64,000 nt of DNA from Symbiodinium kawagutii. Lineage: Eukaryota > Sar > Dinophyceae > Suessiales > Symbiodiniaceae. Below the pieces are notes generated by a model. It was not told the DNA's origin and did no database searches. It worked only from the letters and a program-made list of their open reading frames with translations. The position numbers and the translations under genes are program-made. Positions 1 through 13,500 of this stretch are shown here, one piece after another (position 1 is the first letter of the stretch; each line of letters opens with the position of its first letter). The stretch spans positions 705,007 to 769,006 of the forward strand of contig VSDK01010127.1 in assembly GCA_009767595.1 (NCBI GenBank). Direction: 5' to 3'.

Positions 1-529
1 CATGCTGATCTCACAGATGATCGCAGGAAAAGGGGGTGTATTCGAGCACCCAGCTCCCTTCGATGTTGAACAGGGGCCATGTGCAGGAGGCACCCACACG
101 TGGTGCTTTCCAGAAATGAGTGCTCTCATGCTTTGGCCTGGAGCTAAGCTTCATCTCGTTGACCAAGGCCGATATGGGCAGATTTGCCGGAAACCCACTG
201 GCTTCTTAGTACTCAATCATGGCCATGCTGCAAAGCTTTTTCAACATTGGGAACTTCCTGCGCCCCAATGGAATCTGAACGCCATTGAAATGGGGTGGAA
301 TCCAAAAGCGAAGTGCTTCGCTACGGCTCCCCTCAAAGAGTATCCTGACAGGTTGAATGCCTGTCTTGCTGCCGTGCTTTTGTCTGAACTTGCTACTCCC
401 CAAGCTGATGGTGGTGCCATTTCGGGTGGTGACACTCTTGAGGAGTTTGTTTCAATCACCTCGCATTTGCATCAGAGGCTTGGAGAATGTTCTTGGGGAG
501 AAATGCAACCAGACTGGCACAGAGCATAG
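1..529 (+). mobile_element. Retroelement-like protein fragment in a gene A intron
   Basis: Open frame entering from the left edge, stop near 529. Visible motifs: GGVFEHPAP, VDQGRYGQICRKPTGFL and APLKEYPDRL. From memory these resemble a conserved block common in retroelement-derived open frames of dinoflagellate genomes; no search was done. It is antisense to gene A and replaces the place where the partner of b27 would be expected, so that exon lies further left. It starts before the window, so length and integrity are unknown. Confidence 0.4.
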
Positions 530-3500
530 CGACACCGAATTTAATGAAGGTGCTTTCTTACGAAACCCAACCGTCATGCGAATGGAAAAAAATGGTTAAT
601 GGTTGGATATACCAACTGGTTGGTTGATGGATTGGTTAATGGTTGGATATAGTTCAACTGCTTGGGTTACTAAAAATGCTTCAGATGATAACTGGGGGGT
701 TGGCTGAAAATGGTGAAGCTGGATGAGAACTCCCCTGTGACTTGAGAAACAATCAGATGTGAAAGCTAAGAGCTTTGGGGTGGGGGGACTTGGGGCAGTC
801 ACAGAGCGTGGGTAAGTCTCTGCTCATCAGGTTCAATGTGATTTTCAGTGTGGCCGTTGCCAATCCCTCAAAAACTGAACTGCAAACAGTAGATCAAATG
901 CCACGCGTGGGCGTCCTTTTTACACGTGTTTTTTCACGTCCGGTGGGTGGTACTCCAAAACTCCAATGGTTTGGGTATAAGACCTGAAGCACCCTGGATG
1001 GATTTTGGAGGTCAAACATGGGAACCCAGTCGCACCTTGGCATCAATCACTCCAGCAGGGCTCACAGCCTTAGTCACTGCTGATGGCTGTCAACTACTGC
1101 TGCCTACTTCCTACTCCTTCCTGCTTGTGACTACTGTCTAGTCTACTAATTATCTTCTAATCTCAGACCTACTCGCTTCTACTTCTACTTCTTTCACTTC
1201 TAACTCGCTCCTTCCTCCACATCTTCGTCCATTACAGGTGCTACTGCCACTACCGCATACTACCGCTATGTCTACTTTCAGTGCTACTTCCCCTGCCACT
1301 GCTACTGCGAATGCTGCGAACAATTACTAGCACGATCACAACCACCTGCCCACAACCTAGTACTACCTACCTACATCTACTTGCTACCTACTACCTGCCT
1401 CCTTCTCCCTACACCTTGCACTAACTTGCTTCCTCCCTCCTACCTGCCCAAGCTCCTGCCAACTAACCAACAGCACCAGCACAACAACTGCTACCAACTA
1501 CATCCTATGATCTCTGCTGTACGCTTGGTGCCGCCAAGAAACCGATGTCAGGGAAGGGCTGCTTGCTTTCACCATCTTCTTCAACTCCTCACAGACTTGT
1601 CCCGGAGTCACCGAAGCTGAAACTCCTGGAGGCAATGGTGCAATGTCAACAATTCTGCCAGTACTTCAGCCATGGCTACGACCAAGACTTGGCTGATTGT
1701 CAGAAAGAGGACATCCCCAGCCGTTCAGCGGATTACTGTAGCGTTGCAGTGGGGAAACTCAATCTGCACTCAATCTGTGAAATCTGCATCTTGTCCCAGC
1801 CGCCACTCTGGCTCAACATGGACTCAAACCAGCACGAGCTCAAGACATATTTAAAACCGGCTTAATGCGAGCCCAAATGGTCAAAGTTTGTCAGCTTCGA
1901 TTAACATGAGAACTGGTGAATGCACAACTATACATGATCAGTGACTATATGAAATATTCCATACATCAAATACACTGCATAAGTTGCATGTCATATGTTA
2001 CGTAAAAATGAATTGTGCTGCGTTCATTACATTGCGTTCTATCTGGTTACATTACATCAATTACATACATTGCATGCATTGCGTATACTTCGTGATATGC
2101 AGTACCGCGTGCAGAAAGTAAGATTCCCAAACACCGTACAACAACAAACTACTACACGCACAAGCGAATCGATTGCATAACAACACAATATTTCAGTGAC
2201 AGTACAACTTACTACATCACATTACTATACTACCACACAGTACTACAAACATAGATGCTTCACATATCTTCACATACATTATATCACAGCAAATCAAATC
2301 CATCAAATTGCATTATATAATACATTACATTCCGTTACATCACATCACATGCATGTACCCATCCTTGCATGCATCCATGTAAAACTGCATACCTACACTA
2401 CACCGATACACTACACTACAGGACATGACAGTACGTTGCATCTTCTTGCATTACATATGTCTAACCTTGAATACTCCATACGACTTGCAAGCATCACGTT
2501 ATTACATTGACATTACACATATATACCAACATTCTAAGGTGGTAAACACGCCCGTAGTTACCTATGCACACAGGCCTGCCATGGCCTGCCATGGCCTGCC
2601 ATCCAATGTGGAACCTTTTTGTGTACCAATGGATCTGCCCACACCCCTCACCCACAGAGCTGGACAGCTGCCTTGATTGTCAATGAAGAAGATCATGGTG
2701 GATACCGTTGACGAAAGTTTTCGACCATCCAACCGGCCTTACGAGAAGCTGCAGGATGATGCTGCAGGTTTGGGGTTTGGGATCATTCAACTTCAAACAT
2801 CTCCCTGGTGGCCATTATCAACCATTACCAACCATTATCAACCATGATCATCCAGTGTCATCCATCATCAACCATTATCCATCATGATCAACCAGTGTCA
2901 ACCATTCTCAACCGGTACCATTTAGTATGTATTGTTCCACCCAACTGTGGCATTCAGGTTGGTGCCATCCTGCTACTGGTGGCTTCCTAGTCCCTTCCCC
3001 AAACGGCGAGCCCTTCGCCAGAAACGCTGGGCGCGGGCATTGCCCGGAAGGGATCCCTGTGGTTGCCCCGAATCATGGATGATCACCTCAAGAACTGCTG
3101 GTATCAATGCTACTATAGGGCCTACCGCAGTTTCAGTTTGCCATCCCGGATCGTCCCAGAACTCCACAGAACTCCTCGTAAACATGCCTAAACCAGGTCT
3201 CTTCAGCCCAGCAAACAGGTGGAAACTGCTCAGTCGGCAGCCTATGATTTTCTATGCACGGAAGCCCCAGGCACAGCTTCCAAGTGGGAACCTTCTTCCC
3301 ACTACCAAGAACGACCCACAGCTCTGCCAAGACTTTGCTGCTTGGAACTAACCAAACTTCCTGGTAGAATCTGCCGGAGATGGTTGGTCGCAGTTAGGCT
3401 TCCTGTAGCATCTGTATGAGTCATCATCCAAATCAACTGGTAGCTGCTGATGTTTGCAATGAATGATCCAACATCAAATGATAAGCCAAACATCCAAGGC

Positions 3501-6500
3501 CAGCAATGATGCAACATCAGACCAGGTGATGATGTCACCAACCCGACAGAACCCAACTATCTTCCAAGTGGTTTGCATTTGCAATATAGCCCCATTGAAG
3601 GAGTACTCAGGTCTACAGTCTCAGTTGTGACCCATTGAGATCTCAATTTGGGGTGAACCAAGGCTTGCCAACGTCAGGAACATCGTGCCAAGAATCGTGA
3701 TGTGGCGGTGCTCTTGATCAACAGGGTCGTCTTCAAAGTGCTTGGGATTTGGAGTACCTACTTTCGCCAGAGGTGTCTTTGCTTCACAGGTCCCGTGCGT
3801 GTCAAGGCAAATCTGTGTGCGATTGAATGAAGTCTGAAAAAATAGTGAAATGATGATAATGCCGAAGTATGATGCTACGATAATGATCATAAGTAAGGTA
3901 CAGTACTGTATGCTCATATACGCTGAAACTTGTATCCTTGTTGCAGCAATCAAATTAATCGAGTGCACAACTCGAAGGTTTTTAAGTGACACGCTAACGA
4001 TATTCACACATCATTGAGTCAAAACTTGGTAGTTGCAGGCTTTTCCCTCCCAGAATCTCTGGAAAACAGGACCTTTGTTGTTGGAAATGAAGGTCACTAC
4101 ATGTGGCTACAACGGTTGATGAAGACAAGCAATGGATAGCAATGGGGATGGTAAGAATGTCTCATGAATGTCTTTGGGTGCAGATCGCCGCCTTTGATGA
4201 TCTAGAATATGCACGCACTGTTCGGCACATGACGTACAAACACGTTCATCTTGAAAATGCAGGAAACAATTGGTTCTTATCCCCCTGCTCGTCCGGGCGG
4301 CGTACCACAATGACCAAATAACACAAAATAAGGAGCTATCAACCATTATCAACCATCTTCAACCATGAGCAACTATGATCAACTACTGTCAACCATCATC
4401 AAAGAAGATCGATATCAACTGTTCTCAACCATTATCAACCACTTTCAACCATTCTCAACCATTCTTAAGCATTGTCTACCGTTATCAACCATGATCGGCC
4501 ATGATCCAACATGATCAACCTCTAAGTTTAAGCTACCTTCAAGCATTGTTAACCAGTTTTGAGCAAACAACGCCACTTAGCCACTGAACTCACCAGCATC
4601 AACCGGCACCCATGTCGCGTTTGAGGGGTAGCTGCGAAATACATTCCATCGCCCAGTCCCACCTTGGGAACATCAACATGGCTACAATAGTGAGGTCAAG
4701 CAAGATATAATGATTTACAAGGTGGTTTTGGTGGTGAGAATAAGGGTACCCAAAAATATTTAATGTTTGGTTTACTATTTGAAAGTTATTATAAACAGAT
4801 GATCCGATGGCGCATGATGGCGCCTATTCGGAGAAACACCCAGTAAAATTGATTATCTTGAAGTCGTCTATATTTACGACCAATATTGGTATCTACACAA
4901 TTGCCTTGTTAAAAAATACATTGAAAAATACACCGTAATTACACTATATGTAATATTTGAAACATATATACATCGAAACAACAAGTATGTAGTGGAATAC
5001 TTTCATTGCGTGGATAACCAATACAACATCATACAACTATATTGTCTTGTTCTACTGGCTTCTTGCAATGGCCTGCTAAAACTGCTGTCTTCCGCCTCAG
5101 CAATCCAGCGATTGTCGAGACCCAGTTGTGCATTGGTTGTACGTACCAAGTGCCTCCCTTGGTCCTAGTGACCCGCACAGGGGACTGGCGATTGCAATGA
5201 TCAACAAGCTGAATAAGGTAGCCGTAAAATGGATTGGTGGTTTGTTTTGCCATCCCAAACATATGAATTACATTTGACTAGTCAACAAACCAACCATCGC
5301 AACGACCAATCGTCACTTTTGGCGTGGCCACCGATTTTGAGGCCAGCTACGCTGTTCATCTTCACTCGGACGGTCTCTGCTTTGGAAGCAGCGTCAGATC
5401 CTCAGATGCCGCCATCAGTTCGCGCCAAGGCGACTCAGTCTCAGGGCATGCAAAAACTGTTACCCTCTGGTAAACTAACCTGGCAAGGGAAAATCCACCA
5501 TTTATTGGTGTTTCCCTGGGTTTCACTATAAAATATGGTTGAAATCCATTGCCAGGTTAGTTTACCGGAGTGTATTAGTAATGACCCTAATATTTGGGTT
5601 TCAAAAAACCCACGGGTCACCACCCACATCTACCCCTTCACCCATAGCCATATATCCCCTATGATTGTTGCTTGTTATCTCCTATCATTAACCACTAACC
5701 AGTTGGTTGGTTGGTTAACTGCTTGACCCAGCTCGCCATATATAGTTGGTATATCCCCTATAATTGTTAGTTATCATCTCCGATTATAAACCATAAACGA
5801 GCTTTTATTGATTGATTCACCACCCGTCACCCACCACCCAGCTCGCCACCATGGTTAACCAGTTGGTTGGTTGGTTGGTTTACCACTTGCTCTCCTATCA
5901 TTAACCACCGTCCCAAGCTTCGCAAGCTGCTCATGGTCACAATGGCCTCGCAGGTCTCGCGTTCCGCAGTGCCACTCAGCTGCCGGGCCGCGCTCAGTCT
6001 GCGAGCGCTGCCAGTGGCAGCGTACCTGGGGCGCGCAGAGCGGCGAGAATGGTGGGCCATGATGGATGAGAACCAACTAAGCATCACGTTGATGGTTGAT
6101 GGTGGTTTATGATGGTTAGTGATGGTTAGTGATGGTTAATGATGGTTGACTTTGCTTGACTATGGTTGCTTGATGTTGTAGCATCATCCATGATAGTTGA
6201 TTATGGTTGATGTTGGTTAATCATGATCAAATATGCTTGACAGTTGTTAGAATGGTCATGGTTGATTGATGATGCGTCGTCACGCTTTGGTTGAGAATGA
6301 TCAAGTGGTCGTGATTAATTGATGGTTAATAGTTATTAGCTTGGTCAATAATGATTCATATTGCTTTTCCTTGCCATGGCTGATGCGAATCATGGGAATG
6401 TTTAATCATTTCTTGCGAATTTTGGGTGAGAGATCCATGCCATTCATAAACCAGCTGTTAATGGTAGTCCACAACGGAAAATTGGATCCGATATACCACT

Positions 6501-9500
6501 ACCATCCACAATCTACAGCTGTTCATTGAGAAGCCAGCTTATACACCACCCATAATCCTATGGTCCTATGGGAATCTTAAGCTGTTCATGGTAAAATTGG
6601 GGATGGATTTTGGCAGTGGGAACTCCAAGGCTGATGGTCAGGGATGATCAACAGACTCGCGAATCGGACTGGCCCTCAAGCGCTGACCAAGCAAGCTTGA
6701 CAGTTTACTTGTCCCACATTTCCACTCTATGTTTCTGTTAGGTTTGGACAATGAGAGGTGGCTCCGCGCATCACCAGTTTGAATGGCTTCAAAATGCTTC
6801 AAGCGCCCCTTCAATCTGACCAACCCTACCCACCAAAGAAGCACAACGCACAGGAGAGTTTTGACAAAAAAACGGCTGAGCCAATGATATGACAACAGAA
6901 GTCAGCACACCAACAATGAATCGCCTAATGATGTGACCAACGTAGGGTAGTTGATTGACGTTGTTCCATATGCGGTCTCCTCAACTACAGCAGAACTGGG
7001 TGACCATCTGCCAATAATCCCTGTGCTGTGCTGACCGTTCACCCATGAAATATTGTTGTTGAAAGGGATTCCATTAACAACAAGGCATTTTATTCCATTT
7101 GAATAGGGATCATCATCAGTTAATCTTGTTGTTGATGAAATATATATATATATATATTCCATTCACTGATGACAATCTTAAACAGGTCACATGCCATTGA
7201 CTGATGATAATCATCCCAAAACACGAGGGATCTTAAATAGGTGTAAATTGTAAACATGTGGCAGCATCGACAAAAAATGGTACACCGAAAATTGATACTT
7301 TGCCCAACGGGAAGTGTTGGATGCTGAAGTGTAGTTCTACTGTTGTCGGACTGTTGGTGGTGCAATTCCAGCAAACAAAAAAAACGGCAAACAATGGGTT
7401 GCCCAGGTGCAAATTGCGGCAAGTTGTATCGACTGCAATGGCAGCCCCAGATTGGCAACGCTTCATTCCATCACCAACGCCGCATGTCGCGTTGGGGCCA
7501 ATGCATGTGATCTCAGTCGGCAAAGCAGAGGGAGGCCACTCCGTGACATTGCTTGGTCCCCTGATTTCATGGTCAATTCGTGTATTCCTCGGAGTGAAAT
7601 CCCAGGCCTCACCGGCGAACCAACTACCAATCACTGCCAATCAACCAGGACTGAGAAATTGAGCACTTCGTTGGTTTCCTTCGACTGGTTGGCTGTCCAA
7701 ATCTTGAGGTGTGAAAATCCCCAACACACCACTTAGTAGAACGCTTCTCTTAATGATCAACGAGGGCTTTACTCCGAAATCTGGTGTATGGATGGGTGTA
7801 AAAGTTGGATCAAAACAGGATACGTGAAACAATCTCTGCCATCATGGCTTGGAAAGCATTTTATTAGGTCCAGGTGCTCACAAATTGCCGTATGCCTGTA
7901 TTTCAAATGATGTTAAGCTTCATGAACCATCATTAACCACAACTAAACATAATTAAACACTACTGTACTCATCAATCATAATCACCCAATAGAGTTGCTA
8001 CAAACAAAGGTTCAACCTGGTAAGGGTTCCCTGCCCTTCCACACATCGGACGGGACTACCTCCAAAGCCAATGTGCGCACAGTGATAGCAGGACTAGGGC
8101 CTTTCAACCAAGCCTTCGAAGATGTTCGTGGCTACGAGAGCTGTTGGTTGGCCATATTGCTTGGTCAAACTGGTAGAAAATAAGCTAGTTGGCATAATCA
8201 ACAGCTCTTCTGTTGATTTTTGTTTGTTGATATTTGAGACGATTCCGGCAGTCGCTACAAATGAATTGCAAACAAGGTGGCACTTCTGTTGCTTAAAATC
8301 GCTTCCTGCAATATGGTATCAATGAGAATATCTGGGGAACTATTCACCACTATTGACCATTCTCAATTAACCACTAGATATAATATCAAATATCATTAAC
8401 CACTATGATCAACCACCAATATTTACCACCACTATTAACCACTATGAATCCGAACCATTACCGTATCACTGCTGGTTCATGGGATGTAACGTAAGGATGG
8501 GACGTCCGGGAACCGTCCAGGCACCGTCTCAGACTTGAAGTTTCCATCCGCGTCCAGGTTGGTCAGCACACAAGTGGTGTTGCCTCTCGGGCGTCACGAT
8601 GCGACACCACCAGCACCACCACCAACAACATCAACATATAGGAATTAAGACAATACAATTCTATATATGGTGCTTTGTATATATAGAAATAAACGATAAA
8701 ATCTTAACATTCTATATAATATAATTCATAAAATCTTAATATTTTACATAGATATATTACATATATCATATATGTATCATATATATATAATATATATATA
8801 CATATAATATATATATATATATATAATTCTATGGTCCTTTGTGCCGTTGGAAAACCATGAGCATCGGAGGCTTGCTTGCTCCTTGGCGACTCGCCTGCCA
8901 GGATGGCCTCGGCCGTGCAGGGCGCCGGGCACCTCTTGTGTTGGAAGCTCGGCGTGCAAAGGCTCTGCAACACCTGGGAGGTGGCCCCAGGTGGCCCTGG
9001 GTGAGGAGCTGGTGCGGCTTGGAAGGTGGTGGCCAGGGGATGATGTTTGCAACAATGTCCAGGGATAAAACCAACAATGATCGCAATGATAATAGGAAAA
9101 ATATTGACAATAATAGGAAATATGCACAAGGATAGGAATAAAATGAATCAACAAGGATAAAAATCAACAAGGATAATATTGACAATAATAGGAATATGAA
9201 CATTGAACAATATACCAATATTAACGATATAGGAATATGAACATTGATCAATGATAATAAGCAACTATCAAGATACAATAACCCATGTTAAGCAATGACA
9301 ATAGGTTCATGATGGCTCATGGTTGTTCACAATTATGATGAAAGGCTAATCGCGGGAGATGGTAACCAACAATATCCAATGAGAACCTGTTTCTGCTGAT
9401 TTGTAGTTTGTTTCCACAAAGGCTCATTCATCCCCAACAAACCAACTAACCATCCGAGGATGTTTGTAAACTGTTCAAATGAAGAGCAATTAAATTTCAA

Positions 9501-10504
9501 CACAATTCCAACAAGATTCCAACAAAATTCCAACACAATTCCAACAAACTTCCAACCAGCGCAAGTCCAACAAAATTCCAAGACAATCCCAATACAATTC
9601 CAACAAAATTCTTAAAAAAATCCAACACAATTACAATACAATTACAACAAAATTCCAACAAAAATCCACCATTCCATCAATGGAAAAATGATGGAAAACT
9701 GATGGATTTCTAATGGATTTATGGTCCAAGTATGTTTATTGACAAGTGCCAAAAACACACCTTATCAAAAAAAACCTAAAGGGTTTTCAGATTTTTTTCT
9801 GAGGATTGCAAACTGTTCACAGTCGAGTTATCAACATGTTGCCTATACACAGCAGAAACAAAGAAACAAATCATGAATCCAAGAAACAAATCATGAATCC
9901 AATAACCAAAACTTACATGAAGACATGCCTTGGGCATTTCCTAGGCGGCTGAAGTTCGAGATCCCAAGCAGGAGGGGCGGCCAACCAAGGCCCGGCAAGG
10001 CGCGTCATTGGGATCTGGGCAGCTGATGGTGTTCTGACCGCAGGGGCAGGCCGTTCCCTCCTTCACACACTGGGTGGAATAGCCGGCCACCGTGCCGTCC
10101 TTCGTGTAGTCCGTCACGCGGCACTCCTTCTCGGAGGCCTACGTGGACAACAGCGAAGCCAGCAACAAACAAACTAACAAACAAACTACTAACTAAGTAA
10201 CAAACTGACTGACTGACTGACTGACTAACAAACTGACTAGCTAGCAAACTAACTAACAAACTAACAAACTAACAAACATGGAACACGAAAAACAACAACA
10301 AAAGAATTGAGAACAACAACAAAAAGAAAAGGGACAAGAATAACCAAAAGCAACAACAACGACTACTGCTGATAGCACTACTTCTACTCTATTCTTCCCA
10401 CTGTCGCTGCTCACTACTCACTCGCCCCCGCTCTCACTAGTGACTACTTACTACTCAATGCCCCCACTACTCACCAGTACTAGAGATGCCCACTACTACT
10501 ACTA

Positions 10505-10540
<36 letters not shown>

Positions 10541-13500
10541 CCACCAACAACTACTACTCCTACTGCTAATGCTACCGCTCCTGGTGCTGCTGCTGCTACT
10601 TCTGCTATGGCTAGTGCTGGTGCTGCTGCTGCTACTATTATATTAGCGCAGTGAACTACAGTACTGATAATACCACAACTACGACTGCTACTAGCACCAC
10701 AACTACAACGACAACAATCACCATAGCCACAAGCACTACAGCAACAGGAGTCGATGAAGTCCAAAACAGCCTTGCAACACTATGGATCTCTACCAGAAGC
10801 AGATTTCAGAGTGAAAGAACAAGCTCATTGAAGTTGCAAAACCTGGTGATCTTAGACACTGGTTGGAAAGTGAAAAATGATTGCCTCCTCTTATGATCAT
10901 ACTTGTTCTTGTGATCCAAATGAGAGGTCCAATGTCTCATGAGGCTGTGGGTCAAAACCCCGTACCCCTGGTTCCCTATCATTAACCATTGGTTTCCCTA
11001 TTATTGTTGGTTATTATACCCCATTATTGGCTGGTTAATATTGACCCATAGCCATGAACATTCCAAATTCCGGCACAGGGCACGAGCCTTGCAAGGACAA
11101 ACCAAATCCTTTTCAGACGCTCGCACGCACAAGTCGCTGTCTGCACACCTCAATGGCTGTGTAGAGGTCGGGGTCTGAGTGCCCATGGGATACGGCTTCA
11201 GGCAGTTGTTTACGGCTTGGATGCGGCTCCCAAAGCATCAAAGCCACGTTGCTCTGAGTACTTCTTTGTGGTTTTTCGTGACAAAAGCTCCGAAAAATGT
11301 TGGTAAAATTGGATGGGCAAAAGGCTCAGCAGGTGCAAACAAGAATTCAACTAACATGAGGCTTGCCACCATTTTGATTCAAGGATTCGCTGGTTATGCT
11401 CTTCACTGTTGACTTAAGACCTGAGAAAACACAACGGGTCGCCAAGCAATGAAGATCCAGGATCTGCCCCCCGACAGTGGTGGAGATGCTGATCTCCCAA
11501 AAATCACCCTATAGTCGATGACTGTCAACTAAACTAACATGTATGTTTCTTATAATAGGGGACCCCCAAATCATCCACTATCAATGGTTTATACGAATAA
11601 AGCAAGCCATTTTCGGGGGGATCTCATGGGATCCCTATGGCTTTAGAACCCCCGCATATGCAACCATCAACCGCCAAAGCAGCACTAGCAGCGTTCCTGT
11701 CCAGTGCTCCATCCAAGCGGCTTGGCGGTATTTTTGCCGCATGGGCACGTGTCATCCTTGGGTACCTCAGAGATTGCGGAGGCGTGGGACGCTGCTACAC
11801 CCCGTGGCCAACCGTGGGGTCTGTACGGAATGATATAGATCTAGATTGATAAATAGCTTGTGATTTATCATCAAATATCATCAAATTTGAAAATTTCTTT
11901 CAGATATTTGGATCTCCCATAAAATGGTGGTAATTTCATGTAATTTCCCTCTTCACCAGCACTGTGACCATCTGCCATCGAAGCACACAAACCTCTTGAT
12001 CGCTGATGAACGAACCATCCGCAGTGTAGTCCGCAAGGTAGCCTCAGTGGACAGGCTGGTCTGTCATTGCATCCCTGGCCCCGTATATGACCCAGAAACA
12101 TATATGGGCGTTGATCAATATGCCTTGATCCGGGAATGGCCATCTTTACAATGACCTTTTGAATGACTCCCATGTTGTTTATATGGAATCGATTTTTGAA
12201 AAACATGGGTGGTCATTGGTCTGGTCAAGGACATCCCAGTCCCCAGTGAACACCTGGAGGTGCCAGCGAGTTCTTGAGTTCAAAACTGGCTGGACCAAAA
12301 GTCCATATTTCTATGATGATTCCAACATTTTGGCACCACCAGAACCATTCGGAATCCAATCTTTTCAGCAAAGTTCATGATTCCGTGCAACAATCAATGA
12401 AGCTGCGTGTGTTGGACGCGCGGCCAAGTAACACTTCTTCTCATCTGCCCCACATTCCACAGCGCATCCTTCGTCCTTGAAGATGCACCCCTCGTTGGGA
12501 CAGCGGGAAGCTTCTTTGCCACCTCAGCACTTCCCGGTTGGTCATGCCAAGTGCCAGGAAAGCCAATCGTCGCGCAGGGATGCTCACAGACCATGTGTTG
12601 ATTGCAGCTTGATTACGCCAGTACACAGAGATGCGAAAATTGCATCAACACTCTGAAGCTAAAATGTGTTTGTTATCGTTTTTTCAGGTGTTCTTCTAGT
12701 AAACTTATACGTGTTTGACCATCCTGAAGTAGATAGAATATGCCCCATGTTGGGGGGGATAGTCCAATTGGCCAATTTGGTATTCTATCCTATCTATTTC
12801 AGGATGGCCTAATCTATCATATGTTCATGGAACATCATGGAACAAACTCATTGTGGAAATGCGATGAAAGCCAGCACGGGATCAGCTCATACGCGGCATC
12901 TCCGCTGAGCCCCTGAGCCCCCGACAGGGGCATTGATCGTGGCTGGCAGCGCATTTCACGGAAGGTTGCACCAGCCCCAGGGAAGTTCCGTTGGGCATAT
13001 AGTCCTCCACCAAGTCACAAGCCACTTCTCCCTCAGCTTCCAGAATTGGCTGTGTGCAACTCATCTCTTGGATTTTTCCCACCAGATGAGTTGCACAGAA
13101 CAGGACATACTGCCACCAGGAGCCAGATCTTCAAGGATCAAGGGATGCCGATGCCCATGCGGCCCATCCTTGTTTTCTCCAAGTTGCATCGGCGCAATCC
13201 GTGGGGCAATAGCCGTTGTGGGTAGGCAGGCACTCGGTCCAGGATCCCCAAAACCTGGGCGGGGCCCGGGTTTTGACGGCGAAAATGCACGAAGCGATGG
13301 CAGCAGCCACTCTCAAGCCGAAACAATCTCCTGGTGGTCAATAAAACTCCAACTAAAATAACAAACATAATAACTGTTATGTCTTGTCATAGCATTTGAT
13401 ATCTGGTTTACATTCGTTTGAAGTAGATAAATTAACCCCTGGTAATCCAATATAGCAATGGAGAATCCACCAATTGTTGATGGTTTCCCAGGGTTTCTTG

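Noticed and set aside
5029..5262. Possible exon pair starting CTTGTTGA at about 5.2 kb and 48.67 kb
   Set aside because: Only eight bases agree next to an AG; the rest diverges far more than other exon pairs.
8839..9135. 98-codon plus-strand frame
   Set aside because: Antisense shadow of exon a35.
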